From assembly GCA_009692425.1 (NCBI GenBank), contig SHZF01000044.1, positions 1 to 37,042 on the forward strand: a DNA stretch of 37,042 bases, read 5' to 3'. Under the pieces are notes generated by a model. The model saw only the letters and a program-made list of their open reading frames with translations. It had not been told where the DNA came from and ran no database searches. A program made the translations under genes and the position numbers. Positions 7,992 through 17,838 of the stretch are shown piece by piece; positions within the stretch are counted from its first letter, which is position 1, and each line of letters opens with the position of its first letter. This DNA comes from Myxococcales bacterium (GTDB lineage: Bacteria; Myxococcota_A; UBA9042).

Positions 7992-9058
7992 GGCACCTCC
8001 CCAGGCGCCGCGGCAGAGGGTGCGTTCAGCGCACCGGCGACGGTGGGAGCGACCACCCGCACGCGCGCGCTGGCGTCGCTCGTTGCATCGCCGCTGCGCG
8101 CTTGCAGTTCCAGTCCCGGTTCGAAAGCCTTGCGCGCCACCGTGGCCAGACCGAGGGAACGCCCGTCAGGTTGCACCCAGGCCGTACCCATTCGCCCGGC
8201 CCGCTTGCCTGCTGGCGTGCGCAGTTCCCACCCCGGCTGCGGGTCGCCGCCCAGCACCTCGACCCAGCACAGGTGGCGGCGCAACTGGCCGCGGTAGGTC
8301 AACATCGCGACGGCTTCCTGCCCGAGATAGCAACCCTTGAGAAAGTGGAGCGACTCGCCGAGCCCCGCCTCCTGCGGCAGTGTTCCGGCCTCGACGTCCA
8401 GACCCAGACGCGGCAGCCCTGCCCCGATGCGCAGGACCTCGGCAGCGGCGTGAGACCCTGCGAGCGCACCGGCCGCCAGCAGCGCGCCCGCCAGGTCGCC
8501 GAGCGACTCGCGTGGCAACTGGATGCGCACGACGGCCAACCCTGCCCCATGCGGCGCGCCGGGTCGACCGCCCGTCGTGGCGCGCCACGCGAGCCCTGCG
8601 GCATGTTGCGTGGCGAGTTCCGGCGTCGCGAGTTCCGGCGGCGCGGTGCCCAACTGAAGTCCGGCGCGGGCTGCGACGGCGCTCGCCGCAGGACCGACCA
8701 CATCGACCAGGGCGAGGTTCTCGTCGAGAGCGAAGCCGACGTCGTCCATCACGACGAACCGGTCGAGAAATGCAAGGGCCTGGGCGGCATCGGCCCGATC
8801 TACCCACAGCACGACGTCGTCTGGACGCCCTACCAGTTCGATGCGCGCCTGCATGGCCCCTTGGGCGTCACACAACAGCGCCGGCCGCACCATCCCCGCG
8901 GACAGGTCGCGCACCGACTGGGTCAGCATCGCGTGGAGGAACTTGACGCGGTCTGGACCCGACGCCACCAGCGCGACCCGATCGTCGCGCCCGAGCAGCA
9001 ACGCCGCGGACTGGGCCGCGTCCAACTGACGCACGACGAAAGCATCGAGGTGGCGCAT
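7988..9058 (-). CDS. ygfZ: YgfZ/GcvT-like folate-binding protein
   Basis: A protein of 356 residues of the YgfZ (IBA57-like) family. These tetrahydrofolate-binding proteins, related to the aminomethyltransferase GcvT, support assembly or repair of certain iron-sulfur enzymes. The diagnostic motif KGCYLGQE is present with its invariant cysteine. FLHAMLTQSVRDL near the N-terminus matches the family's FL...T.DV..L segment. The C-terminal barrel (GKRAGRMGTAW, GLATVARKAFEPG) is also recognisable. Length is normal to slightly long because of an Ala/Pro-rich tail. A small internal duplication gives ATPELATPELAT. ATG 9058 is 27 bases after the IPT lipoprotein stop, and the stop overlaps the downstream P-loop kinase start. 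The gene therefore sits in the middle of a probable operon with envelope genes, an unexpected setting for a cytosolic iron-sulfur factor. Confidence 0.92.
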   Translation of the reverse strand: MRHLDAFVVRQLDAAQSAALLLGRDDRVALVASGPDRVKFLHAMLTQSVRDLSAGMVRPALLCDAQGAMQARIELVGRPDDVVLWVDRADAAQALAFLDRFVVMDDVGFALDENLALVDVVGPAASAVAARAGLQLGTAPPELATPELATQHAAGLAWRATTGGRPGAPHGAGLAVVRIQLPRESLGDLAGALLAAGALAGSHAAAEVLRIGAGLPRLGLDVEAGTLPQEAGLGESLHFLKGCYLGQEAVAMLTYRGQLRRHLCWVEVLGGDPQPGWELRTPAGKRAGRMGTAWVQPDGRSLGLATVARKAFEPGLELQARSGDATSDASARVRVVAPTVAGALNAPSAAAPGEVP

Positions 9059-9085
9059 GGGAAGGAAACCAGCCTGGCGCGGCGC

Positions 9086-12000
9086 CTATTTCGGCGTGAA
9101 CGGTGCGACGTTGACGGACCACGAGCGGTGGGCGTCGAACTCGAGGTCATACGTCGAGAAGCCGTTGATAGAGAGCCCGGGGGTGTACACGCGGTCGACC
9201 CGAATCCGATAGTCGAGCGGCATGTTCGGCGGGAATACCTGGATGCCCTTCAGCGACGCGAAGTCCGGCAGCACGAGGCTCGTCGTCTCAGGCCCCACGT
9301 ACAGCCACCAGAATGGAAAGCCGCTGCCGTCGAGGTGGACGCGCGTGCACGACGGCGCCGGTCCCGGCGCGGCGGCCCACTGCACGTGGATGGGCGCGTC
9401 GACCGCCTTGGGGCCGGGTGCCACGATCGTGGGGATGGTCAGGAACGGACCGAGCCACAGGCCCGGCTGCCCCACCCACACCACGCGGCCGTCGTCCATC
9501 GCGGTGCCGGCACGCGGGCGCAGGTCGCGCCGCTCCGGGCTCTCGTCTGCGCTGCCGTCGGGGCCGACGCGCCGGATGCCCCCTTCGCGATCCGCCACGA
9601 GCACGGTGCCCGCAGCCAACGTAACGATGGCGCGCACGCCCGGCCAACCCGCGGACAGGGTGCCCGCGGGCCAGGCACTCGCCCACACACCCCCGGGCTT
9701 GCGCACCGCCAGCACGGGCCCGGTCGCCAAGCTGCCGTCACCGCCTGCCCAAACGGAACCGCCGCCATCGAAGGCAACGGCGTGCAGCGCGCCGACCCCT
9801 ACCTTGCTCGACTGTACCGACGCGGTCGGGGTCGTCAGGTCGAGCGTGATTGCCGTGCCTTCGTCGCCCACGGCCACCGCGCCGGTGCCGGAACACGCCA
9901 CCGCCCGCAGGTTCGCCGACCCGGCACCCGCCAGCTTCTGCCAGCCCGCGCCACGATCGACCATCAAGCCGCCGCCGTCGCCGACCGCGACCCGCCCGAG
10001 CGGCCCATGGCACACGCCGCGCAACATGACCGCCAGCGGCCCCACTTCGTCGCTCACCGCGCCATCGACGACCCGCCGCACGAGGCCCGCCTCGCCGACC
10101 AGGGTCGCGTCATCTGCGTTGCCGCCGGCGGCCGTCACGAGCGTCGGCACCGCAAACGGGTCCACGACGGGCGGCACCCAGACCAGGCTCGGATGCTCCG
10201 GGGCACCGATGTACACACGGCCGTTGCGCGCCGCGAGCAACACCTTGGCAGCCACTGGCTTGCCGGTCGGTCCCGCGGCCAGCGCTGCGGACGCCACGAC
10301 GCCGGCAAGGTCCGTGTCCAACCCGACGGCGGCGTCGATGGTGGTGCCGTCAGGGTCGCGCACACGCAGGTTTGCATCGCCGGGCGCGACGATGTCGTCG
10401 TGCAGTGTCGCGGTGAGCGGCGGCTTGCCGGCCTCGCCGAATTCGGCCCGCGCCAAGTAGACATTCGTCGTCTCGCTCAGTTCCTTGGGCAACGCCACCG
10501 GCTGGTACGCCAGGTCCACGTCGTCGCTGACCCCACTGCCCGTGCCGACGCCGGGTGACACGAGTTCAGTCAGCCGGACGAGACCGTCGGCGCCCAGGTC
10601 GATCCAGCTGTTGAGACGCAGCGTGCCACCGACGATGCCCGCCGCGCCGCCACCAAACGTCTTCTGCGGATGGTCGAGCCGCACGGCGAGCGTGCGCCGC
10701 AGCGCGATGTCGAGCTTGAGGTCGAGACCCGCCAACGTCTTGCCCGGCACCGGGAACACGTGGCGCCGCACGCCCATCGCAGTCGGCACGAATTTCTTCG
10801 TCGTGTTGGAGACATAGCCACCGATGCATACGACCGCCAGTTCGTCGAGGCGCGATGACAGCACGTAGTCGCCGGTCGCCTCGTCGACTGCCGCAGTCTC
10901 CCACGGCAGCGCGAACGGCCCCTTGAGCGGCTTGGCCGACGGCGGCGGGTTTTGCGCCTCGATGTCGCGCACGGTCGTAGCGCACAACACTTTGCGGATG
11001 CCGAGGCTCGGCTTGCAGATACCCGTGCCCGGCAGCGTCGGCTCGGCGAAGCACGCGAACGTCGCGCCGCACTCGCCGTTGCTCTTGCACGTGGACAGGC
11101 ACCGCTTGCCAGCGGCGCCGTTGTCGATGCAATGGAACGTCTTGGTCCCCTGCGCCGGGCAGTCCGCATCGACCTTGCAATCGCTGCACGTGAGGTCTGC
11201 GAGGGAATCCGACTTCAGGCAGTTCGTCGGCGGCATCATCAAGTACTTGTCCATGTCGAGCACGCGACCGCGCAATTCGGCCAGCGGCAACGCGGGCGGC
11301 GGCTGGCCCTGCCCCTGACCCTGGGAGGGCGGCACGTGCGGGAAAAGCAGGAGGGTCGCATTGCGTGCGTCGAACGTGACGATCGACGACGCCGAAAAGC
11401 TCGGTTTGGTGGCGCTCACCGTCGCGGGAGGCTGCAGGTCGGGGCCGCTGAACACGACCTGGCCCTTGGCGTCGGTCGAAGAGCTGTACTTGGGGAACGT
11501 CGCCTCGCCCGGCTGGCCCACCTGCACGAACGCCTGCTCGATCGGTTGCAGTGTGTAGATGTTGAGCACCGTGACGTTGAGCGTGCCGAGCACCGGTTCG
11601 CCCCACGTCCCGCCGTGCGGGTTCGTCGGGCTGTAGTACGTGAAGCCATCGACGAGGGTATCGACCGCCTCGCCGAACACCACGTCGAGGGCCACGGGGC
11701 CGGGCAGGCCAGGCGGCGTGCGGCATTCGATGATGCTGCCCGACTGCACGACCACTGTCGAAGCGGGCTTGCCTCCGAAGTAGACCTGCATTCCCTTCTT
11801 GAATCCGCTGCCATGGACCTTGACCTGGGTCTGGCCGCTCGTAGCGCCGGCTGGCGGCAGCACCGCGTTGACGTGCAGGGTACCGTCCGAGTACGTGAAG
11901 CCAGCGGGCAGCGTCGCTTCGTGCGGGCCGCAGGTGACGACGACATCCACGCTCCCGGCGGGGCCGGGCGGCACGACGAGCGAGAGGTTGCGGCCGTCCG

Positions 12001-13447
12001 CGGCGGCGGCGGTGATGGTGGCGGGCCAAATGCCGACGCGGACCTGGCACGCCTTGCTGAGCCCCTTGCCCTTCAGGTCTGCCGTGGAGCCTCCCGTAGT
12101 CGGGCCACTGTCGGGAGTGAGCTTGGTCAATTCGAGCGGGGCAAAATACGTGAACGCCGCCGGCTTCACGGCCGAGCCGGCATCGGTGGCGAGAACGACC
12201 TCGACGGCGCCGGCGACGTGCGGCGGAGCGATGGCGCTCACGACTGCACCCGTCTGCACGAATTCCGCGGGCTTGCCGTCGAACTGCACACCGATGACCG
12301 ACGCCCCGCCGGGCAACAGCGCCACGAGCACGACGTCGGTACCGCCGGCGGTGGGGCCACTCGACGGCAGCACCGCCAGCAATTGCGGCACCTTTGCCGA
12401 TCCGTCATCGTAGGCAAAAGCCGGAAACAGCTTCGTCGCGCCGAATGGGCTCGTCGCGACGAGTTCCGCGGCCCCCGCCTTGGCGTCGGGGTCCAAGGCT
12501 CCTGCCGGAGGCAGCGTTGCCCCGCGCGCCGCGCCGGCCGAGCCGGGTGCCAGCAGCGCGGGAATGCCCTTGGCGTGCAGCGTCGTCGCGTTGCCGAGCG
12601 CGCCCCCGTGCAATGTCACCGCCCCGCCGCCGAGCCCCACCAGCGGGGGCACGACCTTGTCGATACGCGGCGGGCGGCCGTAGGTGAATGTTCCGGCGGC
12701 GTGGACCAGCCCGCTGGCGTGGCGCACGGAGACGGTCGTCTTGGCGAGGTCGGCCGAGCCCATCGCGGCGAACGGCGGCGTGATCGCGACGAGCGTCGTG
12801 GAGTCGAGGACCCGACTCTGGAGCGCCTCGGCATACCCGACCAGCACGCGGTCGCCGGACGTGAATCCGCTGCCGCGCACCGTGATCGGTGTGCCCCCAT
12901 ACCAGGGCCCAGCCGCAGGCGCGAAGGAATCGACCTGCACGTCGGCCAGGTACGTCCAAGCCCGGGCGAGTTGGACCTTGGCGACCTGCGAATTCTGCAC
13001 GCGGACATCGACGATGCCCGGCACGGCAGCGGGCGGTGCCACGACGTGCAGGTGCGTGGTGCCACTGCGCCACAGGACTTCCGCTTCGCGGTCGCCGAAG
13101 AATACCTTGGCGTCCTTGGCGAAACCGGCTCCTTGCACGTCGGTCTGGTCGCCGCCACCGATGGCGCCGCGGCCCGGCGTGACGGCACTGATGGCGAGCC
13201 CGCTCGGGCGGCTGGATGCGATGTCGCTCGACGTCGGCAGCCCATCGACACCGATGGCCGCGTCCGCCTTGGGTGGCGCGACGGGGTCGGGGCCACAGCC
13301 GGCGAGAACCAGCGCCGACCCGAAGCTGGCCAAGGCGAGCCGCCCCAGTGCGCTACACGCCACGCTGGCGCTGCGCAATCGGGGAGTTGCGCAGGCGCGC
13401 GGAGCTCCGTGGGCGCGAGAGTGCGGGCGAAGCGCGGCGAGCTTCAT
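9086..13447 (-). CDS. Large lipoprotein with six IPT/TIG domains and a propeller-like C-terminal region
   Basis: A protein of 1453 residues. A long n-region and hydrophobic stretch end in the lipobox LAGC with C51, so it should be a lipoprotein. Residues 84-604 hold about six IPT/TIG immunoglobulin-like units, each with the pattern 'P..G...GG....V.G.GF' and ending in FTY or similar. A carboxypeptidase-regulatory-like beta domain follows at about 615-700 (LNVTVLNIYTLQPIEQAFVQV). A cysteine-rich stretch lies at about 735-805 (CSDCKVDADC, CKSNGECG). The rest contains repeated short GDGG/GDEG/GGDG motifs at about 1090-1345, consistent with a BNR-like beta-propeller. TIG lipoproteins of this size are typical of Myxococcota and probably act in adhesion or surface display; no ligand can be inferred. 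ATG 13447 has AGGA eight bases upstream. It lies 97 bases downstream of the SppA gene. Confidence 0.9.
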   Translation of the reverse strand: MKLAALRPHSRAHGAPRACATPRLRSASVACSALGRLALASFGSALVLAGCGPDPVAPPKADAAIGVDGLPTSSDIASSRPSGLAISAVTPGRGAIGGGDQTDVQGAGFAKDAKVFFGDREAEVLWRSGTTHLHVVAPPAAVPGIVDVRVQNSQVAKVQLARAWTYLADVQVDSFAPAAGPWYGGTPITVRGSGFTSGDRVLVGYAEALQSRVLDSTTLVAITPPFAAMGSADLAKTTVSVRHASGLVHAAGTFTYGRPPRIDKVVPPLVGLGGGAVTLHGGALGNATTLHAKGIPALLAPGSAGAARGATLPPAGALDPDAKAGAAELVATSPFGATKLFPAFAYDDGSAKVPQLLAVLPSSGPTAGGTDVVLVALLPGGASVIGVQFDGKPAEFVQTGAVVSAIAPPHVAGAVEVVLATDAGSAVKPAAFTYFAPLELTKLTPDSGPTTGGSTADLKGKGLSKACQVRVGIWPATITAAAADGRNLSLVVPPGPAGSVDVVVTCGPHEATLPAGFTYSDGTLHVNAVLPPAGATSGQTQVKVHGSGFKKGMQVYFGGKPASTVVVQSGSIIECRTPPGLPGPVALDVVFGEAVDTLVDGFTYYSPTNPHGGTWGEPVLGTLNVTVLNIYTLQPIEQAFVQVGQPGEATFPKYSSSTDAKGQVVFSGPDLQPPATVSATKPSFSASSIVTFDARNATLLLFPHVPPSQGQGQGQPPPALPLAELRGRVLDMDKYLMMPPTNCLKSDSLADLTCSDCKVDADCPAQGTKTFHCIDNGAAGKRCLSTCKSNGECGATFACFAEPTLPGTGICKPSLGIRKVLCATTVRDIEAQNPPPSAKPLKGPFALPWETAAVDEATGDYVLSSRLDELAVVCIGGYVSNTTKKFVPTAMGVRRHVFPVPGKTLAGLDLKLDIALRRTLAVRLDHPQKTFGGGAAGIVGGTLRLNSWIDLGADGLVRLTELVSPGVGTGSGVSDDVDLAYQPVALPKELSETTNVYLARAEFGEAGKPPLTATLHDDIVAPGDANLRVRDPDGTTIDAAVGLDTDLAGVVASAALAAGPTGKPVAAKVLLAARNGRVYIGAPEHPSLVWVPPVVDPFAVPTLVTAAGGNADDATLVGEAGLVRRVVDGAVSDEVGPLAVMLRGVCHGPLGRVAVGDGGGLMVDRGAGWQKLAGAGSANLRAVACSGTGAVAVGDEGTAITLDLTTPTASVQSSKVGVGALHAVAFDGGGSVWAGGDGSLATGPVLAVRKPGGVWASAWPAGTLSAGWPGVRAIVTLAAGTVLVADREGGIRRVGPDGSADESPERRDLRPRAGTAMDDGRVVWVGQPGLWLGPFLTIPTIVAPGPKAVDAPIHVQWAAAPGPAPSCTRVHLDGSGFPFWWLYVGPETTSLVLPDFASLKGIQVFPPNMPLDYRIRVDRVYTPGLSINGFSTYDLEFDAHRSWSVNVAPFTPK

Positions 13448-13544
13448 GGACGGGGTCCTGCGCCGGATTCGGCGCGCGGTCAGCATACCGGAAGAACGGA
13501 CGGCCCCGCCATCGGATTCCGGCGGCTGGCTGGCCCGTCGGCGT

Positions 13545-16076
13545 TCATGGTCCCCGGTCCTCGACGGCCACTGGCAGCAAGGCCAACGGCGCCTCGCTGG
13601 CGGCCAAGGACAGCAGCCAGGCCGCATCGAGCCACGGCCCTGCCGCAGCCTGCAACGCGTCCCAGCCAGCTAGGGGGGCGCTGGCTCCCAGTCCGACGGC
13701 CTCCTTGGCGCGGTCCAGCCACGACGCCTCGGGGAGCCAGCGCAGCAGGGGTGCCTCCGGTGCGCTATCGAGGTCTGTCGCGCGCTTGGCCTCGTCGATC
13801 GCGTCGGCGAGCCCACCCACGCGGTCGACGAGGCCGTGCGCGGCCGCCTCGTCGCCGAGCCAGATGCGACCGCCCGCCAGCACCTCGATCTGATCGCGCG
13901 CGACCTTGCGCCGTGCCGCCGTGCGCTCGAGGAACATCCCGTAGAATCGGCCCATCACGCGCTCGAGCAGCGCCAGTTCGTCGGGCGACCACGGCCGCGT
14001 CACGCTGTCGACTGCGCTGCCCGGACCCTGGCCCACGTGCACGATGCCCAGCCCGAGCCTCTCCGCCAACGCGGCCACGTTGGGCTTGAGCGCAATCACG
14101 CCGATCGAGCCGGTCACTGTGGCGCGGTCGGCCAGCACCGGGTCGGCGCCGAGCGACGTCCAATAGCCACCGCTCGCGGCGACGCCGGCCATCGAGGCAA
14201 CGACCGGCTTGGCCGTGCGGGCATGTTCCAACGCACTGCGCATCGCCTCGCTGCCGTAGAGCGTGCCGCCCGGGCTGGCGATGCGGACCACAAGGGCGCG
14301 CGTCGCCGGGTCCTTGGCGCTGCGGTCAACAAGGTCGGCAATCTCTGCGCCGCCGACGGTGCGGCCCAGCGGTCCCCGCCCTGTCTTGTGGTCGCCAATG
14401 GCGCCGTCGATGGTCACGATGTCGATGCGCGCGCGCGGCCCCCACTGCGTGCGGCGCAGGACCGGCGTGCTGCGATCGGCGACAGACTCCTCGCTGCCCA
14501 GCCATTGCCATTGGCGCAGCGTCGCCTCGAGTTCGTGGGGCGCGACGACGGCGTCGATGAGCCGGGCGGCGACGGCGTCCTGAGGAAAAGCGATGCCTTG
14601 CGTCAGCGCGACCTCGATGTCGCCCGGGCTCACGTCGCGACCCAGAGCGACCGCAGTCGTGAACTGGGCCCAGCGCCGGGCGACGAGGTGGCGAAGCTGC
14701 CCCTCGAGTTCGGGCGAGGGCGTCGTGCGGGTTAGCGCATCGCCCGCCGTCTTGTGGTCGCGAAACTGCACCGATTGGAACGCGACGCCGACCCGCGCCA
14801 GCGCTTCTTTCAGCCCGATGAAATCCGCACCGACGCCGTGCGCGCTGACCACGCCACCCGGCGCCACCACGATGCGGTCGCACGCGGCGGCCAAGGCCAA
14901 GGCACGCGTGCCGAGCGCGTCCGCGTGCCACAGCACCTTCTTGCCGGCACGGCGCAATCGGGCGATGGCTTCGCGCAGTTCCTCGACCTGGGCCCAATCT
15001 GCCTGGAACTGGCTGACGTCGAGGACGATGACGTCGATGCCGCGTACCGCCTCGAGCGCGCGCAGGTCACCGAGCAGGGCACCAAGGTGCAGGCCCGGAC
15101 CGTCGAAACCCTCGGAGACGGCACCGGTCAGCTTCAGGCGCACGGCGCGCGGGCCGCGCTCCACGATCGGCGTCGCGGTGTCGCCAGAAATCCGCAGGGC
15201 GAGCGCGGCCGCGGCCTTGCCCTGCACCGCGTTGCGGTCCTGCCGGGCGGCAATTTCTGCACCCACGCGGCCGAAATCGATGCGGGCCGCCAATCCGATG
15301 CGGCGCTCCCTCTCATCGCCGGCCGGCGCATCGCCATTGCGTACATCCTGCAGGGTGGCGCGCAGGAACAGGCCGTCGATCACCCGCGCTTCGAGCCAGG
15401 CCCCGATGGCGCCAAGGCCGCCATCGACCGGCCACTCCAGGTCCACCGCTGCCGTCACCCGATCGTGACCGAAAGGCCGTACGCCGGCGCCGACACCCCA
15501 ACGCGTCGTCAGCGCGCGGCCTGCGGCGCTCGCCTCCGGGTCCTCTGCGTGCAACTGGCGCACCCGTGCGGCCAGCGACAACCACGACCACGGTCGCAGC
15601 AGCAGGCCGAGGTCACCCGTGCGCGTCTGGACCCCGCCGGCGTGCGTCTGCACGACGTATGCGCCACCGAGGCTCGCGCGCTCGCCCAGACCCAGCCCCA
15701 GCCCGGCACTCGCCCGCGCGACGCTCAGGACCGCAGGTGTCTGGCCGTCCGATTCGCGATCCGCCAGGTGCTCAACGCCGACGGCCAGCGCCACGGGCCC
15801 GGCTGGCACGCTGAGAAAAGCGCCCCAGCCCGCACCGCGGGTCGGACCCACCCGCGCCCCACCGCCGCTGCCGAACAGCCGCAAATCGAACGCCGCCGGG
15901 CCGACGAGCCCCGCTGGATTCGTCGACAACGCCAGGGCGCCGTCGGGCACCGCCATCGCGTCCGCCGCCAACCACACGCGTCGATCCCCGCTGGCCGCAT
16001 AGGCTGCAGTGGACGCTGCGACCGAGGCGAGAAGCGCCAGCCCTGTCGTGGCGGCGGAAGAACGCAGCGTCATCAT
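13545..16076 (-). CDS. sppA: Signal peptide peptidase SppA fused to an N-terminal outer-membrane-barrel-like domain
   Basis: A protein of 843 residues. After a signal peptide (LALLASVAASTAAYAA), residues 30-300 form a beta-rich region opening with the ALSTNPAGLVGPAAFDLR phrase. The NPAGL motif is typical of FadL/OmpP1- and PorV-like outer-membrane proteins. The remainder is a two-domain SppA (S49, ClpP-like) protease. The catalytic lysine is K442 (RDHKTAGDAL) and the nucleophile is S635 (GVAASGGYW). They are 193 residues apart, close to the spacing of the Lys/Ser dyad in E. coli SppA (K209, S409). SppA normally degrades cleaved signal peptides at the inner membrane; here the fold implies periplasmic or outer-membrane placement. 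Two adjacent ATGs (16076, 16073) are possible starts. It lies 43 bases after the lipoprotein gene and 97 before the IPT lipoprotein. Confidence 0.92.
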   Translation of the reverse strand: MMTLRSSAATTGLALLASVAASTAAYAASGDRRVWLAADAMAVPDGALALSTNPAGLVGPAAFDLRLFGSGGGARVGPTRGAGWGAFLSVPAGPVALAVGVEHLADRESDGQTPAVLSVARASAGLGLGLGERASLGGAYVVQTHAGGVQTRTGDLGLLLRPWSWLSLAARVRQLHAEDPEASAAGRALTTRWGVGAGVRPFGHDRVTAAVDLEWPVDGGLGAIGAWLEARVIDGLFLRATLQDVRNGDAPAGDERERRIGLAARIDFGRVGAEIAARQDRNAVQGKAAAALALRISGDTATPIVERGPRAVRLKLTGAVSEGFDGPGLHLGALLGDLRALEAVRGIDVIVLDVSQFQADWAQVEELREAIARLRRAGKKVLWHADALGTRALALAAACDRIVVAPGGVVSAHGVGADFIGLKEALARVGVAFQSVQFRDHKTAGDALTRTTPSPELEGQLRHLVARRWAQFTTAVALGRDVSPGDIEVALTQGIAFPQDAVAARLIDAVVAPHELEATLRQWQWLGSEESVADRSTPVLRRTQWGPRARIDIVTIDGAIGDHKTGRGPLGRTVGGAEIADLVDRSAKDPATRALVVRIASPGGTLYGSEAMRSALEHARTAKPVVASMAGVAASGGYWTSLGADPVLADRATVTGSIGVIALKPNVAALAERLGLGIVHVGQGPGSAVDSVTRPWSPDELALLERVMGRFYGMFLERTAARRKVARDQIEVLAGGRIWLGDEAAAHGLVDRVGGLADAIDEAKRATDLDSAPEAPLLRWLPEASWLDRAKEAVGLGASAPLAGWDALQAAAGPWLDAAWLLSLAASEAPLALLPVAVEDRGP

Positions 16077-16119
16077 GCCAAGCCTGGGGAGAAGGTCGCC
16101 GTTGGGGGGCCGCGCCGAA

Positions 16120-17718
16120 CTACGGGCGCAGGTGGATGTACTGCATCACCTTGAAGTCGCCCGGCGCCGCCCGCCGCAGCAGCACGCGGTAGGAGAGCAC
16201 GCCGTTGCACGTCAGCCCGACCTTGAACAGGTCGCCAGCGGGCAACACGTTGTACAGGGTACACGCCAGCGGTGCTTTGTGCGCCGCCTCGCGCGATTTC
16301 AGTACCTGCTCCTGGTAGTTTTTCTGCAGCGCCTCGTCGAGCCGCATGTAGGCGCCACCGTGAATCTGGAAAAGCGTCGGCAACAACGTCGGCACTTCGG
16401 CGTGCACCTCCGCTGGACCGAAGTCCTTCAGGAACCCGGCAAGATCGCCGCCCTTGAACGACTCGCACGCGGCGTCGCGGCTCAAGTTCGTCTTTACATG
16501 CAGGCGCGGCTGCGTCGACTGGACATCCACGTACACGGTCTCGTCGAGCATCCCGCACAGGCGCTCGATCGAGGAATACTGCAGCGCGGCGCTCCACCCG
16601 AGGAAGGCCTTGGCGACTTCGGTCGCAACCTTGGCGTCGACTGGGTCGGAGTTCGTGTCGAGCACGTCGGCGGAGCGCTGCTCAGGCTTCGCCTCCGGCC
16701 TCGGTTCGGGCTTCGGCTCTGCTTTCGGCTCGGGTTTGGGCTCCGCCTTGGTGGCCGGCTTCGCCTCTGCTTTCGGCTCGGGCCTCGACTCCGCTTTGGG
16801 ATCCGATTTGGGATCCGGCTTCGGCTCTGCCTTGGGGTCCGGCTTCGGCTCGGACTTCGGCTCGATTCTTGGGTCGGATTTCGGTTCGGCCTTCGTTTCG
16901 GCCTTCGTTTCTATCTTCGGGTCGGACTTCGTATCGGCGCGGGGCTCGGGCTTCGGCTCCGAGCGGGAGTCGGCGACCGGGTCCGCCCGGGCTTCGGGCT
17001 TCGATTCGACTTTGGTGGCCTTTGCATCCACCTTGGCGTCGGCCTTGACGATGCGGTCAGATTTGTCCGGCTTGTCCGGCTTGTCGGTCTTGCCGGTGCG
17101 CGCGGTGCGCGGAGCTTTGTCGGCATCGGCCGCCTTGGACGCAGTGTCGGCCCGCGCACCGGCCGCGCGCCCCTCGGCCTGGGCGGCAAGCATCGCGGCG
17201 GTGCCGTCTGCCGGCGCTGCCGCGGTCCGGTGGCACGCGGCGGTCCAGTCGTGTTCGACGCTCATGACTTCCGCCTCGAGGTAGACCGGTACGCCGTTGG
17301 CACCCAAGGTCCGCACCTTCTTCTTGGTGCGGATTTCGCGCCGCATCGACGCCACTTCGGCCACGGCGTCGCAGCCGTAGCGGGCAGCGTGCGACTTGAA
17401 CGTCGCCTCCGCCTCGGCGCGGTCGGCTGGGTCGCCGCGCGTCATCGCCCTCAGCGTCCCGATGAACTCTGTCGGCTGCGGCAGCTCTTCTGGCGTATCG
17501 ACGACGCGCACGACGGCGCCGAGCGGCAATGGTCGATACTTGCGGGCGTTGGGCGCACGCTCAAACCCCGCGCCCCCGCACGCGGTCAGGAGGACAGCCA
17601 AGGCCACGATGCCGAAGGGTGCAGGATTGAGCCGGCAACGAGCGGGCGACCCGGAATCAGGGCTGCGCTCCGCATCACGGCACGGCGCGGCATCAGGGCA
17701 CGGCTCAGTGGAGCGCAT
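16120..17718 (-). CDS. Lipoprotein with long Pro/Lys/Glu spacer
   Basis: A protein of 532 residues. A long n-region leads to a hydrophobic segment and lipobox LLTACGG (C47). A small globular domain at about 55-175 ([36 protein letters not shown]) resembles small metal- or ligand-binding lipoprotein domains, but I cannot assign a family. Residues 220-360 are a highly charged low-complexity spacer of EPKPEPK/ESKSDPK repeats, like the TonB spacer, long enough to cross much of the periplasm. A C-terminal globular domain at about 370-532 contains three or four cysteines ([24 protein letters not shown]). The only plausible start is ATG 17718, with a weak ribosome site. It is the first gene of the minus-strand unit that continues with SppA 43 bases downstream. 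The layout suggests a periplasm-spanning tether, but the role is unknown. Confidence 0.85.
   Translation of the reverse strand: MRSTEPCPDAAPCRDAERSPDSGSPARCRLNPAPFGIVALAVLLTACGGAGFERAPNARKYRPLPLGAVVRVVDTPEELPQPTEFIGTLRAMTRGDPADRAEAEATFKSHAARYGCDAVAEVASMRREIRTKKKVRTLGANGVPVYLEAEVMSVEHDWTAACHRTAAAPADGTAAMLAAQAEGRAAGARADTASKAADADKAPRTARTGKTDKPDKPDKSDRIVKADAKVDAKATKVESKPEARADPVADSRSEPKPEPRADTKSDPKIETKAETKAEPKSDPRIEPKSEPKPDPKAEPKPDPKSDPKAESRPEPKAEAKPATKAEPKPEPKAEPKPEPRPEAKPEQRSADVLDTNSDPVDAKVATEVAKAFLGWSAALQYSSIERLCGMLDETVYVDVQSTQPRLHVKTNLSRDAACESFKGGDLAGFLKDFGPAEVHAEVPTLLPTLFQIHGGAYMRLDEALQKNYQEQVLKSREAAHKAPLACTLYNVLPAGDLFKVGLTCNGVLSYRVLLRRAAPGDFKVMQYIHLRP
16680..17000 (-). repeat. Short-period repeat encoding the Pro/Lys/Glu spacer
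   Basis: On the plus strand this stretch is a run of imperfect 6-bp and 18-bp repeats of the GGCTTCGGCTC type. They encode alternating EPK, DPK, EAK and ESK units on the minus strand. All units stay in frame. Confidence 0.85.
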
Positions 17719-17838
17719 CGACTGCTCGAGTGGCCGATTCCCGGCCCAGACAACTTCGGCCGGCTCGCGGCCCGAACGTCACGACCGGATCCCGACCGAA
17801 TCAAAGGGACAGAAGGGTGGTAGGCCGGTCGCTGAAAG

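Noticed and set aside
14754-16154. Long plus-strand open frame of 466 codons
   Set aside because: Antisense to the SppA fusion; no coherent domain, and the minus strand holds the complete catalytic dyad.
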